In this document: piece after piece, positions 9,330-18,400 of the stretch | How positions within the stretch are numbered: the stretch's first letter is position 1 | How the letters are laid out: the number at the start of each line of letters is the position of its first letter | DNA from: JAFGJU01 sp964570935 | GTDB lineage: Bacteria; Eisenbacteria; RBG-16-71-46; JAFGJU01 | Direction: 5' to 3' | DNA length: 59,069 nt | Assembly: GCA_964570935.1 (NCBI GenBank) | Contig: CAZMZP010000012.1 | Location: forward strand, 1-59,069 | Notes under the pieces: model-generated | What the model saw: the letters and a program-made list of their open reading frames with translations, nothing else | The model's database searches: none | What the model was told of the DNA's origin: nothing | Made by a program: the position numbers and the translations under genes

Positions 9330-9374
9330 TCTCTAGAACAACGATTTACTTGCGCAGTCTCGACAGCGGCGGGT

Positions 9375-9403
9375 CCGTGTCGGTTCGACTCCGACCTCCG
9401 GCA
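9375..9403 (+). repeat. Direct repeat copy 2 (tRNA-Leu 3' fragment)
   Basis: An exact 29-bp copy of the tRNA-Leu 3' end (8490-8518), without any other tRNA part upstream. It lies 12 bp from the end of the radical SAM gene at 9415. Confidence 0.85.
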
Positions 9404-9414
9404 CACGCCTGAGT

Positions 9415-10158
9415 TCAACCAGTTGTCGTGCAGTCTATTCCCAGCTTTCTGAACTCATCCACAATCTTGCTGCCTGCTCTCTTGAAGTAGCCTTCGGTGT
9501 TCTTATCCCGCCATCCGCGCTCGGCATAAATCCTGTCCGCATGATGGTAGTTCATTCGGTCCAGAATGACGTAGTCAACCTTCCCTTCCAGGACTCTGAC
9601 CAGACCCTCGGCTTCGGGGAGCATCGGCGCAATCATCACGAAGGTCCTGATGCCGTTTCGGTGCAGCTCGCCAACGGCTTCTACTCGCTTCATGATGGGT
9701 GGCGCATGCGGCTCGAAAATCCTTCTGACTTCCTCATTCGCGGAAGTGATCGAGAGCCCAACTGCCACCGCTTTTCCCCGTTTCAGGATGTCCAGATCCC
9801 GGAGAACCAGCGGGGAACGTGTCTGAACGACCACCGGCCAGTTATCTTGAACGAGTATCTCGAGACATCTCCTGGTCAGTTCGTATTCTGCCTCCAACGG
9901 TTGATATGGGTCACAAACCCCGCTTATCCATACGCTGCCCTTCTTCTTCTTCCCTATCTCCGCACGCAGGAGGTCGGACGCGTTGACCTTTACATCCACA
10001 AAATCGCCCCAGGGCTCGGTGTGTCCGCTGAACCTCTTCATGAATCGCGCATAACAGTAGGAACAGGCATGCTGGCACCCGACGTATGGATTGACGGTAT
10101 AGTCATAGATCTGCGACGTGGAGAGAATGGCCTTTGAATGAATCTCTCTTATCTTCAT
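9415..10158 (-). CDS. Radical SAM protein, spore-photoproduct-lyase-like (COG1533) family
   Basis: A 247-residue protein with the radical SAM cluster motif CQHACSYCYARF (Cys-x3-Cys-x2-Cys near residues 28-35) preceded by NPYVGC. It then has SGVCDPYQPLE and VVQTRSPLVLRD, typical of the SplB-like group often annotated 'SPL family radical SAM protein'. Length is close to that of the short members; the DNA-lesion-binding parts of true spore photoproduct lyase are not evident. The substrate is unknown. The start at 10158 aligns with the family although the upstream sequence lacks a strong ribosome-binding site. The gene stands alone, beside the tRNA-derived repeat. Confidence 0.85.
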   Translation of the reverse strand: MKIREIHSKAILSTSQIYDYTVNPYVGCQHACSYCYARFMKRFSGHTEPWGDFVDVKVNASDLLRAEIGKKKKGSVWISGVCDPYQPLEAEYELTRRCLEILVQDNWPVVVQTRSPLVLRDLDILKRGKAVAVGLSITSANEEVRRIFEPHAPPIMKRVEAVGELHRNGIRTFVMIAPMLPEAEGLVRVLEGKVDYVILDRMNYHHADRIYAERGWRDKNTEGYFKRAGSKIVDEFRKLGIDCTTTG

Positions 10159-10240
10159 GGGACTGGTCTCGGCGCCTGCGACTTGTTCATTCGATTGAGG
10201 GGTCTCAGCAGGAGTGTATCATGCTGGGCGTACAGACAAG

Positions 10241-10265
10241 AGGGGCCGGCAGATCGCCAGCCCCT
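10241..10265 (-). terminator. Probable intrinsic terminator after the 10316 gene
   Basis: An inverted repeat with arms AGGGGC-C-GGC and GCC-A-GCCCCT (one internal mismatch) and a 5-nt loop. On the minus strand it is followed by CTCTTGTCT, a weak T-rich tail, 50 bp after the stop of the secreted protein gene. Confidence 0.5.
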
Positions 10266-10315
10266 TCGTCCATGTTCCTGAGTGCTGAAGCTCAGTCGGC
10301 CTTCCATCGAACCGC

Positions 10316-12022
10316 TCACCTCAGCAAAACCATCTTCTTGTTCTCGCCGTACCCCGGCGTCTCGAGAGAATACAGGTACACGCCGGAGGCCACGGCAACG
10401 CCGTTGTCGTCCTTCCCGTCCCAGCTGGTCTCGCACCTGCCGGCATCTCGCGGCTCATCCAGCAGCACCTTCACCGGGCGGCCGGTCACGTCGTACACGG
10501 CCAGTCTTACCCTGCCCGGCTCCGCAACGGCAAACCGTATCACGGTAGTCGGGTTGAACGGGTTCGGGAAGTTCTGCTCCAGCATCGAAGCCTGGGGCCG
10601 GGGCGCGCCGCTTCCGACGCCGATCAGATGACCGTTGCCGTCTATTCGCTGCGCGTAGATGTCGGTGTTCATGTAGTAGCAGGCGTCTGTCCAGGTGACT
10701 ATGCAGCCTCCGAGCCCGTCGGACACGAGCTCCGCACTGGTCTGCGCCCCGGGAAGAACGCAGACGGCGATTCCGTCCGGCGTCCAGAGGACGGCGCCGG
10801 CGGCGTTCACGCGCTGCGCATATATGTCACCCGCGGACTCGTTGCGCCTGTCTTCCCACGCTACTATTGCGCCGCCCGTCTCGTCCGGGACGACGCGCGG
10901 AGAATGTTGGTAGGCGCTGTTGGCGCAGACGGTAACGCCGTTCTCACCCCATTGTAGGGTTCCGCTCGCGTCCAGTCGCTGTGTCGTGATGTTATGGTCA
11001 CCGCCCCCGGCGCGATCCTGCCACACGAGTATGGCACCGCCTATTCCGTCAGGAGCGAGATCGGCCCATGTCTTGTCTGACTCGCTGGAACTTGCCCGCA
11101 CTCCGTCCGCGGCCCAGGCCGTATTTCCCAGGATGTTGACGTGCTGGACGTAGAGGTCTCCCGTCCCGCTCCGCCAATCCTCCCAGGCCACGATGGCCCC
11201 GCCGGCGCCGTCAGGGACGGCCCGCACGTTTATCTGGTCGTTGGCCGCAGTGCAGACCGGGATGCCGTTAGCGGCCCAGAGGACGGCGCCTGACGCGTCA
11301 ATTCTCTGCGCGTATACGTCGTAGGTGCCGTTCCGCATGTCCTGCCATATGATGATGGCGCCTCCCAGGCCGTCCGGGACCATTCCGGGCTTCTCCTGCT
11401 CCGAATACGATACCTGGCAGATCTGCGTGCCGTTGCCGGTCCATCTCACGCTCCCGGAGGCGCTGATCCGCTGTGCGTAGATGTCGTTGTCGAGGCCTGT
11501 CCGACAGTCCTGCCAAGTGATTATGGCCCCGCCGGCGCCGTCTGAGATGATCCGCGTGTACTGCTGTTCATCGGCGCCGGTGCAGATTGCCACGCCGTTT
11601 GCGGCCCAGACGGGAGTGCCTGACTCATCAATGCGGCGCGCGTACAGATCCGTGTTTGTGCCCTTGCGGAAGTCCTGCCAGACGACGATGATCCCTCCAG
11701 TGCCGTCGCGCACTATTCTAGGCCAATACTGACTGTTGGCCGCCGCGCAGAAAGGAACGCCCTGGGACTGCCAGTAGGTGCCGCCGTCCGCATTCAGGTG
11801 CTGGGCGTAAAGATCCTCGGTAAGGCCGCCGCGCTTGTCGTCCCAGCACACGAACGCTCCACCCATCCCGTCCGGGATCAACCTGGCGTTTGCCTGGCAG
11901 TTGACCGCCGTGCACACCGGGTAGCCGTTTTCCTGCCAGACGCCCGACGCGGGTGCGGCAAACAGAGCGGCCACGAGCAACGAGACTGAGATGAGACTAC
12001 TGAGGACGCGATTGCTTTTCAT
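10316..12022 (-). CDS. Secreted repeat protein with FlgD-like C-terminal sorting domain
   Basis: A 568-residue exported protein. The start at 12022 is chosen because a standard signal peptide follows (MKSNRVLSSLISVSLLVAAL) and AAGGAG lies about 8 nt upstream; an upstream in-frame extension has no signal. The body has eight repeats of about 45-50 residues around a core like G-G-A-I-V-x-W-x-D-x-R-x-G and a D-x-Y-A-Q-R-I-D motif, suggesting a beta-propeller or similar all-beta fold. The C-terminus has NFPNPFNPTTVIRF, then a FlgD-type Ig domain ending in MVLLR, the tail used in FCB bacteria for export and surface anchoring. Function beyond surface display is unknown. A hairpin lies in its 5' leader (12071-12094). 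Confidence 0.85.
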   Translation of the reverse strand: MKSNRVLSSLISVSLLVAALFAAPASGVWQENGYPVCTAVNCQANARLIPDGMGGAFVCWDDKRGGLTEDLYAQHLNADGGTYWQSQGVPFCAAANSQYWPRIVRDGTGGIIVVWQDFRKGTNTDLYARRIDESGTPVWAANGVAICTGADEQQYTRIISDGAGGAIITWQDCRTGLDNDIYAQRISASGSVRWTGNGTQICQVSYSEQEKPGMVPDGLGGAIIIWQDMRNGTYDVYAQRIDASGAVLWAANGIPVCTAANDQINVRAVPDGAGGAIVAWEDWRSGTGDLYVQHVNILGNTAWAADGVRASSSESDKTWADLAPDGIGGAILVWQDRAGGGDHNITTQRLDASGTLQWGENGVTVCANSAYQHSPRVVPDETGGAIVAWEDRRNESAGDIYAQRVNAAGAVLWTPDGIAVCVLPGAQTSAELVSDGLGGCIVTWTDACYYMNTDIYAQRIDGNGHLIGVGSGAPRPQASMLEQNFPNPFNPTTVIRFAVAEPGRVRLAVYDVTGRPVKVLLDEPRDAGRCETSWDGKDDNGVAVASGVYLYSLETPGYGENKKMVLLR

Positions 12023-12386
12023 GTTCCACTCCTTCCGTCCGCGCGACGGCGACAGTCCCAAAATAAGTAAGACCCCACCACAGCTAGTGAGGTCCTGAAA
12101 GCCACCCCGCACACTATCCTGGCGGGCATGCAGTGAGCGCCCGCATTCTGCTGTCTGGACACCGGGTCCGCCGTTCGTTCAGGGGACAAGCGTCGTTCAA
12201 AGGCAATACCTACTGCGCAAGGAGGACTGTATCACAAAACGCCCCACTTTTCAAGCGCGGCGTGACGCCGGCCCGGCACGCATGACACCGCTGACATTGT
12301 GGATGAACGCCCGAGCGGCGCGTGCTATCATAGACAGTCAGCACGCTGGAGAGGCCACGAGACCATAGGTCAAGGGAGGACATGCC
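12023..12386. other. Divergent intergenic region with leader hairpin
   Basis: This separates the secreted protein (minus) from the NTF2-like protein (plus). A hairpin at 12071-12094 (8-bp stem GACCTCAC/GTGGGGTC on the minus strand, including one G-T pair) is followed in that direction by CTTACTTATTTT, a T-rich tract inside the 5' leader. A possible -10 box TATCAT for the plus-strand gene lies near 12328-12333; no convincing -35 box was found. Confidence 0.45.
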
Positions 12387-12836
12387 ATGGCGAAGAAAGT
12401 CACCGACCTGCAATTGCTGAACCGGACGGCCAAGGAGCTCTACGCTTCCATAAGCTTCGAAAAGGGACGCAAACCCGACCTGGCGAAGATGAAGAGTCTC
12501 TTCATTCCTGACGCCAAGCTCGTGAACAACAACGGACCCAGGCCGGTCGTCTTGACGGTCGACCAGTTCAGAGCCGTCCATCTCGACAGACTGCTCAGCG
12601 GCATCATCATGTCGTTCGAGGAGAAGGAAGTGTCCCACGTGACGGAGATATTCGGGAAGATAGCTCACCGATTCAGCACGTACGAAACCAGGTTCGACCT
12701 GACTGACCCGAAGCCGTTCAGAGTGGGCATAAACAGCTTCCAGTTCGTGAAGCAGGGCGACCAGTGGCTGGTCACCTCGATCGTCTGGAACGACCAGACC
12801 GAGCGGCTCAAGATCCCGGTCAAATACAAGAAGTAG
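12387..12836 (+). CDS. NTF2/SnoaL-like fold protein
   Basis: A 149-residue soluble protein without signal or membrane segments. The pattern of an N-terminal helix, a central VSHVTEIFGKIAHRFSTYETRF strand region and a C-terminal INSFQFVKQGDQWLVTSIVW strand pair matches the cone-shaped NTF2-like fold (DUF4440/SnoaL-like). Many members are ligand-binding proteins or small hydrolases and isomerases; no catalytic residue set can be identified. The start at 12387 has AGGGAGGAC upstream. The gene is alone on the plus strand between secreted-protein genes and is followed by a strong terminator hairpin at 12901. Confidence 0.7.
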   Translation: MAKKVTDLQLLNRTAKELYASISFEKGRKPDLAKMKSLFIPDAKLVNNNGPRPVVLTVDQFRAVHLDRLLSGIIMSFEEKEVSHVTEIFGKIAHRFSTYETRFDLTDPKPFRVGINSFQFVKQGDQWLVTSIVWNDQTERLKIPVKYKK

Positions 12837-12900
12837 AGACAGCTTCGCGGGCTTGCGGAACGCGGGGCGGACGCACCGGTTGCCGCCCGCGAGAAGTCGA

Positions 12901-12927
12901 AAGGGGCCGGACTTGGTCCGACCCCTT
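12901..12927 (+). terminator. Intrinsic terminator hairpin between convergent genes
   Basis: A 12-bp stem with one mismatch and a 3-nt loop (AAGGGGCCGGAC / GTCCGACCCCTT), then CTCGTTCTT. It lies 64 bp after the NTF2-like gene and can serve both strands. It shares the core GTCCGACCCC with the palindrome at 39268-39298. Confidence 0.7.
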
Positions 12928-13027
12928 CTCGTTCTTGCCTCGGATGCCGCGCGCATCGGTTGATACGGCGACACGGTTCGCGGCGAGGGTGAACGCGCCC
13001 GCGCCTCAGTCCGCGACGTTCCGCACG

Positions 13028-15244
13028 TTACCGCAGCAGGACCAATTTGCGCATCTGCTTCTGGCCCTCTGCCTCGAGGACGTATGAGTACACCCCGGAA
13101 GCCACCTGTGCCCCGCGCTCGTCTTCACCCCGCCAGACGACACTGTGTCTACCCGCGGGCCTCGCGTCATCCGCGAGGGTCTTCACCACGCCGCCGGACA
13201 TGTCGTATATCCTGACAGTCACCCGGGACGAGTGCGTCAGACTGAATTCTATTTTCGTGAGCGGGTTGAACGGATTCGGGACGTTCTGCATCAGCTCAAA
13301 CCGAGCCGCCACCGGAACGACCTCGGTACCCACTTGCTCACTCACTATGCTGAAGGTCGTCTCCGGGACGCTCTCTCCGGGGTTCGCGCTCGAGTCGTAG
13401 GCAACGACCTTCACCAGGCAATCCTCAGAAGGCGTGTCCGGGACTACCCAGGTGTAGGACGAATCGTTCGGCTCGCCCGTGGCGATCGTGTAGGGGAAGG
13501 TGGCTCCCCCGTCGGTAGAGTAGTAGATGCTGATGGAGTCAACGGCGACGTTGTCCGTGGCGACCCACTGAATCTGAGCTTCCTCGCCCACGTAGAGAGT
13601 CTCTCCGTCGGCCGGCGCGACCACCACCACCTCAGGCGGCGTCAGGTCGCGGACCCTTATGCTGAAAGCCGCATCCGAAACGTCCTGCCCGGAGTTAACG
13701 CTCGAGTCGTAGGCGACGACCTTCACGATACAACTTTCGGAAGGTGTATTCGGAATCACCCATGTGTAAGACGAATCGTTCGACTCGCCCGTGGCGATCG
13801 TGTACGGGAACGTCGACCCGCCGTCGGTCGAGTAGTAGATGCTGATGGAGTCGACAGCGACGTTGTCCGTGGCGACCCACGCGATTTCTTCCTCGTCACC
13901 CGCGTACCATATCTCTGAGCCGTTCGGCGCAACCACGGCAACCGTCGGCGGAGTCAAGTCCACCGGCCTAATCTTGAAAGACGTCGCCGAGACGCCGTAG
14001 CCGGAATTGCCGCACTGGTCGTACGCCACGACCTTGATAACGCAGTTCTCGGAAGGAGTGTTCGGAACGACCCAGGTATAAGACGAATCGTTCGCCTCGC
14101 CCGTGGCAATCGTGTATGGGAACGTCGACCCGCCATTGATGGAGTAGTAGATGCTGACAGAATCAACACCCGAGCCGTCCGTCGCCACCCACGTGATTTC
14201 CTCCTCGGAGCCGACGTAGACGATCTCACCCCCTGCGGGTGTCACTGAAGCGACAACCGGCGGCGTCACGTCCGCGGTGCCGGAATTGTAGTAGGTGTAA
14301 ACGAAACCGTTGCAGCTGACCGTGTAGGCCGCGCCGGGGCAGTAGTTCGCCTGGATGACTATGTTGCTTCCCACCTTGTCCCAGGAAGTGTCCGGGGACG
14401 CGCCGGAGCCCGCGTGCGTCCAGTAGGTATGCACGCCGTGGTTGTGCAGCCTGGAGAGAGTGGCGGAGTTGACGTAGCCGTAGGAGTTCGTACCCAGGGA
14501 GATGATGCCCACTTCCGGCGTCGTGTAGTTAAGCCATTGGTCATAAGAGGACGTGCCGGAGCTGTGGTGGTGGACTTTGTACACTTCCACGTCGCCCATC
14601 TCGGCCCCCACCGTGGGCTCAACCGAGGGGCTGGCCGTCAGGTCACCTCCCATTGATTCGTCAAACGCGCCGTAACTGATTTTGAGGACCATGCTCTTGG
14701 CGTTTTCGTCACTACCAGTTGGCGAATAGACTCCCGCGCCGTTTAGGTCCACGCACTTGATGTAGACTGGATGCGCCGAGCCTGCGTCCAGCGTGACGAT
14801 CTGGTTCTTGGTCATCGTCTGTCTCTTGGCGCCCAGCGTGTTCACGTATGTCGTGTAGGTCGCGGTCGAGTATGAGTAACCTCTGTCGTAGCCAGCTATG
14901 TTCAATGTCACGCCTGTCGCAAGCAGCTCGTCAAGACACCCGATGTGGTCCGCGTGGTAATGGGAGACAAAGTGATAGTCCACGCTCGTTATGCCCAGGC
15001 CGGTGACGTAGTTCACGAACGGCGTGCAGTTATTGTACGGCCCGTTGTCCACGATCGCCACCTGGCCCAGAGGACTGATGATGACTGAGCCGTCACCCTG
15101 GCCGACAGAGATGTGATGGATCTGGAGTTTGCCGTTGCCCTGTATTGCGAGCGCGCACGGCGCCCACAGGACCAACAGCCCCACGACAAACACTGACGAT
15201 AAGACAATGGTGCTGTGTCGGTATGATCTCCCGTCTCTGCGCAT
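13028..15244 (-). CDS. Exported metallo-beta-lactamase-fold protein with three Ig-like repeats and FlgD-like tail
   Basis: A 738-residue protein. A signal peptide (STIVLSSVFVVGLLVLWAPC, around residues 11-30) is followed by a ComEC/Rec2-like metallo-beta-lactamase domain (~residues 38-330). That domain shows QIHHISVGQGDGSVIISP, the metal-binding FVSHYHADHIGC and VYKVHHHSSGTSSYDQW. Three Ig-like repeats of exactly 104 residues follow (period 312 bp in DNA), each with D-x-T-P-P, W-V-A-T-D and P-N-T-P-S-E-x-C segments, then NVPNPFNPLTKIEF and a FlgD-type sorting domain. ComEC's MBL domain degrades DNA in competence; free secreted versions may be extracellular nucleases or phosphodiesterases, but the substrate here is unknown. 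The start at 15244 has GGAGGAA upstream. Confidence 0.88.
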   Translation of the reverse strand: MRRDGRSYRHSTIVLSSVFVVGLLVLWAPCALAIQGNGKLQIHHISVGQGDGSVIISPLGQVAIVDNGPYNNCTPFVNYVTGLGITSVDYHFVSHYHADHIGCLDELLATGVTLNIAGYDRGYSYSTATYTTYVNTLGAKRQTMTKNQIVTLDAGSAHPVYIKCVDLNGAGVYSPTGSDENAKSMVLKISYGAFDESMGGDLTASPSVEPTVGAEMGDVEVYKVHHHSSGTSSYDQWLNYTTPEVGIISLGTNSYGYVNSATLSRLHNHGVHTYWTHAGSGASPDTSWDKVGSNIVIQANYCPGAAYTVSCNGFVYTYYNSGTADVTPPVVASVTPAGGEIVYVGSEEEITWVATDGSGVDSVSIYYSINGGSTFPYTIATGEANDSSYTWVVPNTPSENCVIKVVAYDQCGNSGYGVSATSFKIRPVDLTPPTVAVVAPNGSEIWYAGDEEEIAWVATDNVAVDSISIYYSTDGGSTFPYTIATGESNDSSYTWVIPNTPSESCIVKVVAYDSSVNSGQDVSDAAFSIRVRDLTPPEVVVVAPADGETLYVGEEAQIQWVATDNVAVDSISIYYSTDGGATFPYTIATGEPNDSSYTWVVPDTPSEDCLVKVVAYDSSANPGESVPETTFSIVSEQVGTEVVPVAARFELMQNVPNPFNPLTKIEFSLTHSSRVTVRIYDMSGGVVKTLADDARPAGRHSVVWRGEDERGAQVASGVYSYVLEAEGQKQMRKLVLLR
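13350..14283 (-). repeat. Three 312-bp tandem coding repeats
   Basis: Within the MBL protein gene three near-identical units encode the Ig-like domains. A marker 11-mer (GACGAATCGTT) begins at 13458, 13770 and 14082, giving an exact 312-bp (104-codon) period. Outer boundaries are approximate. High nucleotide identity suggests recent duplication or gene conversion. Confidence 0.85.
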
Positions 15245-15320
15245 TTCCTCCGTCCTTCCGCCTGGATGTACTGTTGACTGACTCGGCGCAGGCAGTTGCT
15301 ATCCCTTGCCTTGGTGCTGC

Positions 15321-15355
15321 AAAAAGCCCCAGAATGAGCACACATCCCGGGGCTT
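15321..15355 (-). promoter_or_regulatory. T-tailed hairpin in the 5' leader of the MBL protein gene
   Basis: On the minus strand a 7-bp stem AAGCCCC/GGGGCTT with an 18-nt loop is directly followed by TTT, making a terminator-like structure. It starts only about 7 nt after the predicted transcription start and 77 nt before the gene. It could attenuate transcription of the downstream gene or terminate read-through from 15492-18635. Confidence 0.5.
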
Positions 15356-15368
15356 CTTACTCTGATAC

Positions 15369-15398
15369 ATTATAGCACAACGCTCGTCCGGACTGCAA
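15369..15398 (-). promoter_or_regulatory. Sigma-70 promoter of the MBL protein gene
   Basis: On the minus strand: TTGCAG (-35, 15398-15393), an 18-nt spacer and a perfect TATAAT (-10, 15374-15369). The predicted transcript begins near 15362, immediately before the hairpin at 15321-15355. Confidence 0.7.
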
Positions 15399-15491
15399 GG
15401 ACAAGGGGGTCGTCCCGTCAACTCGTTGTTTGCAGAGACGTTGCGGCCGCACGTCGTTCTCCGCGTCTCAAAATCGCGCGGCCAACCGGCG

Positions 15492-18400
15492 CTACCTCAG
15501 CATCACGGCTTTCCGTGTCTCGCGGAAGTCCGGCGTCGCCAGCTCGTAGAAATAGACGCCGGAAGGCATGTCCACCGCCCCGTCGTCCCTGCCGTCCCAC
15601 ACTTCAGTGTACGTCCCGCTGTCCATCCATCGGTCCGCGACCGTGCGCACGACGCGACCTGCCGCGTCAAACACCCTGAGAGTCACGCGACCGGAATGCG
15701 GCACGTCGAACCGGATGAAGCAAGTCGGGTTGAACGGGTTGGGATAGCTCTGGTACAAAGCGTACGCCGCAGGCACGCGCTCCACCCGCACCTCGACAGG
15801 CCCAAACGTCTCCCGGCTGTTGACGCCGACCAGACTGACCATGTACCAGTAGGTCGCTCCCGGCACGACGTCGCGGTCGATGCAGGAGAACCAGGTTCCG
15901 TTGCTTCTGGTCACGTCGATGTCCAGGGCAACGTAATCCCCCTGAGCGGAGTTAGCGCGTTCGACCTGGAAGCTCGAAGCCGGCACGTCGCAGGCCACCT
16001 GCCAGGAAAGAGTGACCGCGTCGCCGCTCACCTCGGCTCGGCAGGCCAGGAAAGTCACCGGCGTCGGACCGGGCCAGAAGTTGCCCAATATGCGCATTGC
16101 CCCGTACGGAAGCGGCCTGAAGGAGCTGTATCCTATCAGGACCGTCCTGTCCGGGCCGTGGGCGAGAGCGGGGCATTCCTGCAGGCCGCTGGCCGCCGAG
16201 ATCACGAAGCCGTCCGCGTCGACCAGAGACCCATTCGGCCACAACCTGGCTCCGTATATGTCGTAGTAATCGTATCCAAGACGCCCGTCCTGCCACGCGA
16301 CCAGGTAGGTAGTGCCGTCAAAAACCACTGCCGGCGAGCGCTGGTCCTGGTCTGCGCCCGAGATCACGATGCCGCTCGGGTCGAGCACGGTGCCTCCCAC
16401 GCTGACGCGGGCGCCGTAGATGTCATTGTCATCGCCGCTGTAGCCCGTCCACACGACAAGATAGTTGGTTCCGTCGAACGCCACTGTCGGCTCGCCCTGG
16501 TCGGAGGTTGCGACGTAGATGGCGAACCCACCGCTATCGAGCACGCTGCCGTCCTGCGCTACGCGCGCACCATAGATGTCGCCGTCGTCCGTTCTTGCGT
16601 CAGTCCAGGCCGCGAGGTAGTTGGCGCCGGACCAAGCCAATCCGGAAACGTACTGGTCGCCGGCCTCGGTGCAAATGGCAAAACCACCCACGTCCAGCAC
16701 TGCCCCGGCGGTGTCCACGCGGGTGCCGTACACATCGGAGTCTGCGGTATTGCGGTAATCATCCCAGACAACGAGGAAGTTCTGTCCGTCGAACGCCACA
16801 GCCGGGTAGCCGTGGTATACCTCAGACAGCGTGGAGATACCTATTCCAGCCGGGTCACGCACGGCTCCGGCAGTGTCCACGCGAGCGCCGAATATCTGTG
16901 AGAACCCGTCTTCCGCCCGCTTGTCATTCCACACCACGAGGTATTTGCCGAGCGCATAGGCCACATCTGGGATCGACTGGTCTTCAACCTCGGTCGAAAT
17001 AGCGATGCCGGCCGGGTCGAGCACGAGGCCGGACACGTCGAGGCGCGTCCCGAAGATGTCGTAGCTCGTTTCGTTGCGTTTATCCTGCCACACTACGAGG
17101 TAGCCGTTGCCGCCGAAGGCAATGGCCACGTTAACCTCCATATTTGCACTTCTCGAAACCAGCATTTCCTCCGCCCCGACCACCGAGCCGTCCTTCAGCA
17201 CCCTGGCCCCAAAGATGTCCGATTCCTGGCCGTCGTAGACAATGCGGTTATCGGACCAAAGGACCAGAGACTTCACTCCGTCGAAGGCAACGCACGGCTC
17301 GTACCTGGGCCAGGACCCACCAGCGGATACGGGAATGCGGCCCGGGGAAAGCACGGCGGCTGACGTGTCCACCAGGGCACAGTACAGTTCTCCGTAGTAC
17401 GAGCCGCCCGAAAAGACGTCGTCCCAGACCACCAGGTAGTTCGTGCCGTCGAATATGAGGTCAGGACGACCCAGGTTGTTGCCGGTGATACATACCGCCT
17501 TGCCGCTCGCGTCGGCTGCGATGACGGCGCCAGAAGTGTCCACCCGGGCGCCGTAGATGTCGCTGTTGACGTAACTGCCCGAACGGTAATCCTGCCAGAC
17601 GACGAAGTATTTCTTTCCGTCGAAGGCGGCCTTGGGGAGAGTCTGGCCGTAGCTCGCCGTTGAAATCGCCCTGCCGCCTGGGCCGTCGAGCACCGTGCCG
17701 TCCGGCAGCACTCGGCCGCCGTAGATATCCTGGGTCGCACCCCGGTAGTCAGCCCACACTATGAAGTACCTGGTGCCGTCGAACAGAACGTCTGCCGCTG
17801 CCTGGCTGCCCGAGGCCTGATAGAGAAGCAGACCACCTGTGTCCAGTACGTCACCATCCGTCGTCACCCGCGCGCCATATATGTTCGTGTCAGTGAGATT
17901 CCTGAAGTCGTCCCACACCACAAAGTAGTTTGTGCCGTCGAAGGCCACGCTGGGCCTGTACTGGTCAAACGCTTCGTCGGAGATGAGGAACCCTGTGCCG
18001 TCAAGCGACGCGCCCGAGGTGTCGACGCGACAGCCGTAGATACTCCGATCATTGGCATCCGTCCAGCTCTGCCAGACGACCAGGAAGTTTTCTCCGTCAA
18101 ACGCGACGTCCGGGGTTTCCTGGAAGTTGACCTCTGGCGTAGGGGGCGAGATGACAAAACCCACCGGGTCGAGCAGGAGTCCCGAGCTGTCAATCCTTGC
18201 TCCGTAGATGGCCGGCTTGGTCAGGTAATCCTGCCAGACAACCAGGAAATACCTGCCACCGAACGCAACGGCGGAGGAGCTCTGATTTCCCGGGGCGGCG
18301 GTGATCAGCGTGTCTCCGCCCATCTGGAAGGTCGGCCCCACCTCTCCCGCGTTCACGGGCAGTACGCCGGGTTCGGCCTGGTCGGCAATCCGGGCCCTGT

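Larger units (their letters stand above)
8519..9403. mobile_element. Putative tRNA-Leu-integrated mini-island carrying a Doc-type toxin-antitoxin
   Basis: The 3' end of tRNA-Leu (8490-8518) recurs exactly at 9375-9403, the signature left by site-specific integration into a tRNA gene that restores an intact tRNA on one side. The 885-bp segment between holds only a two-gene toxin-antitoxin operon on the minus strand; no integrase or its remnant is visible. It could be a mini-element moved by an integrase supplied in trans, or the residue of a larger island reduced by deletion. The bases just upstream of the second copy do not resemble the rest of a tRNA, which argues against a decayed tandem tRNA gene. 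Integration itself is inference from the repeat. Confidence 0.6.

Noticed and set aside
9360..9403. Second tRNA-Leu gene
   Set aside because: Only the last 29 nt match; there is no acceptor 5' strand, D-arm or anticodon arm upstream.
15426..16901. A 491-codon plus-strand open frame
   Set aside because: Antisense shadow of the repeat-rich secreted protein gene; its apparent repeats mirror those of the real gene.
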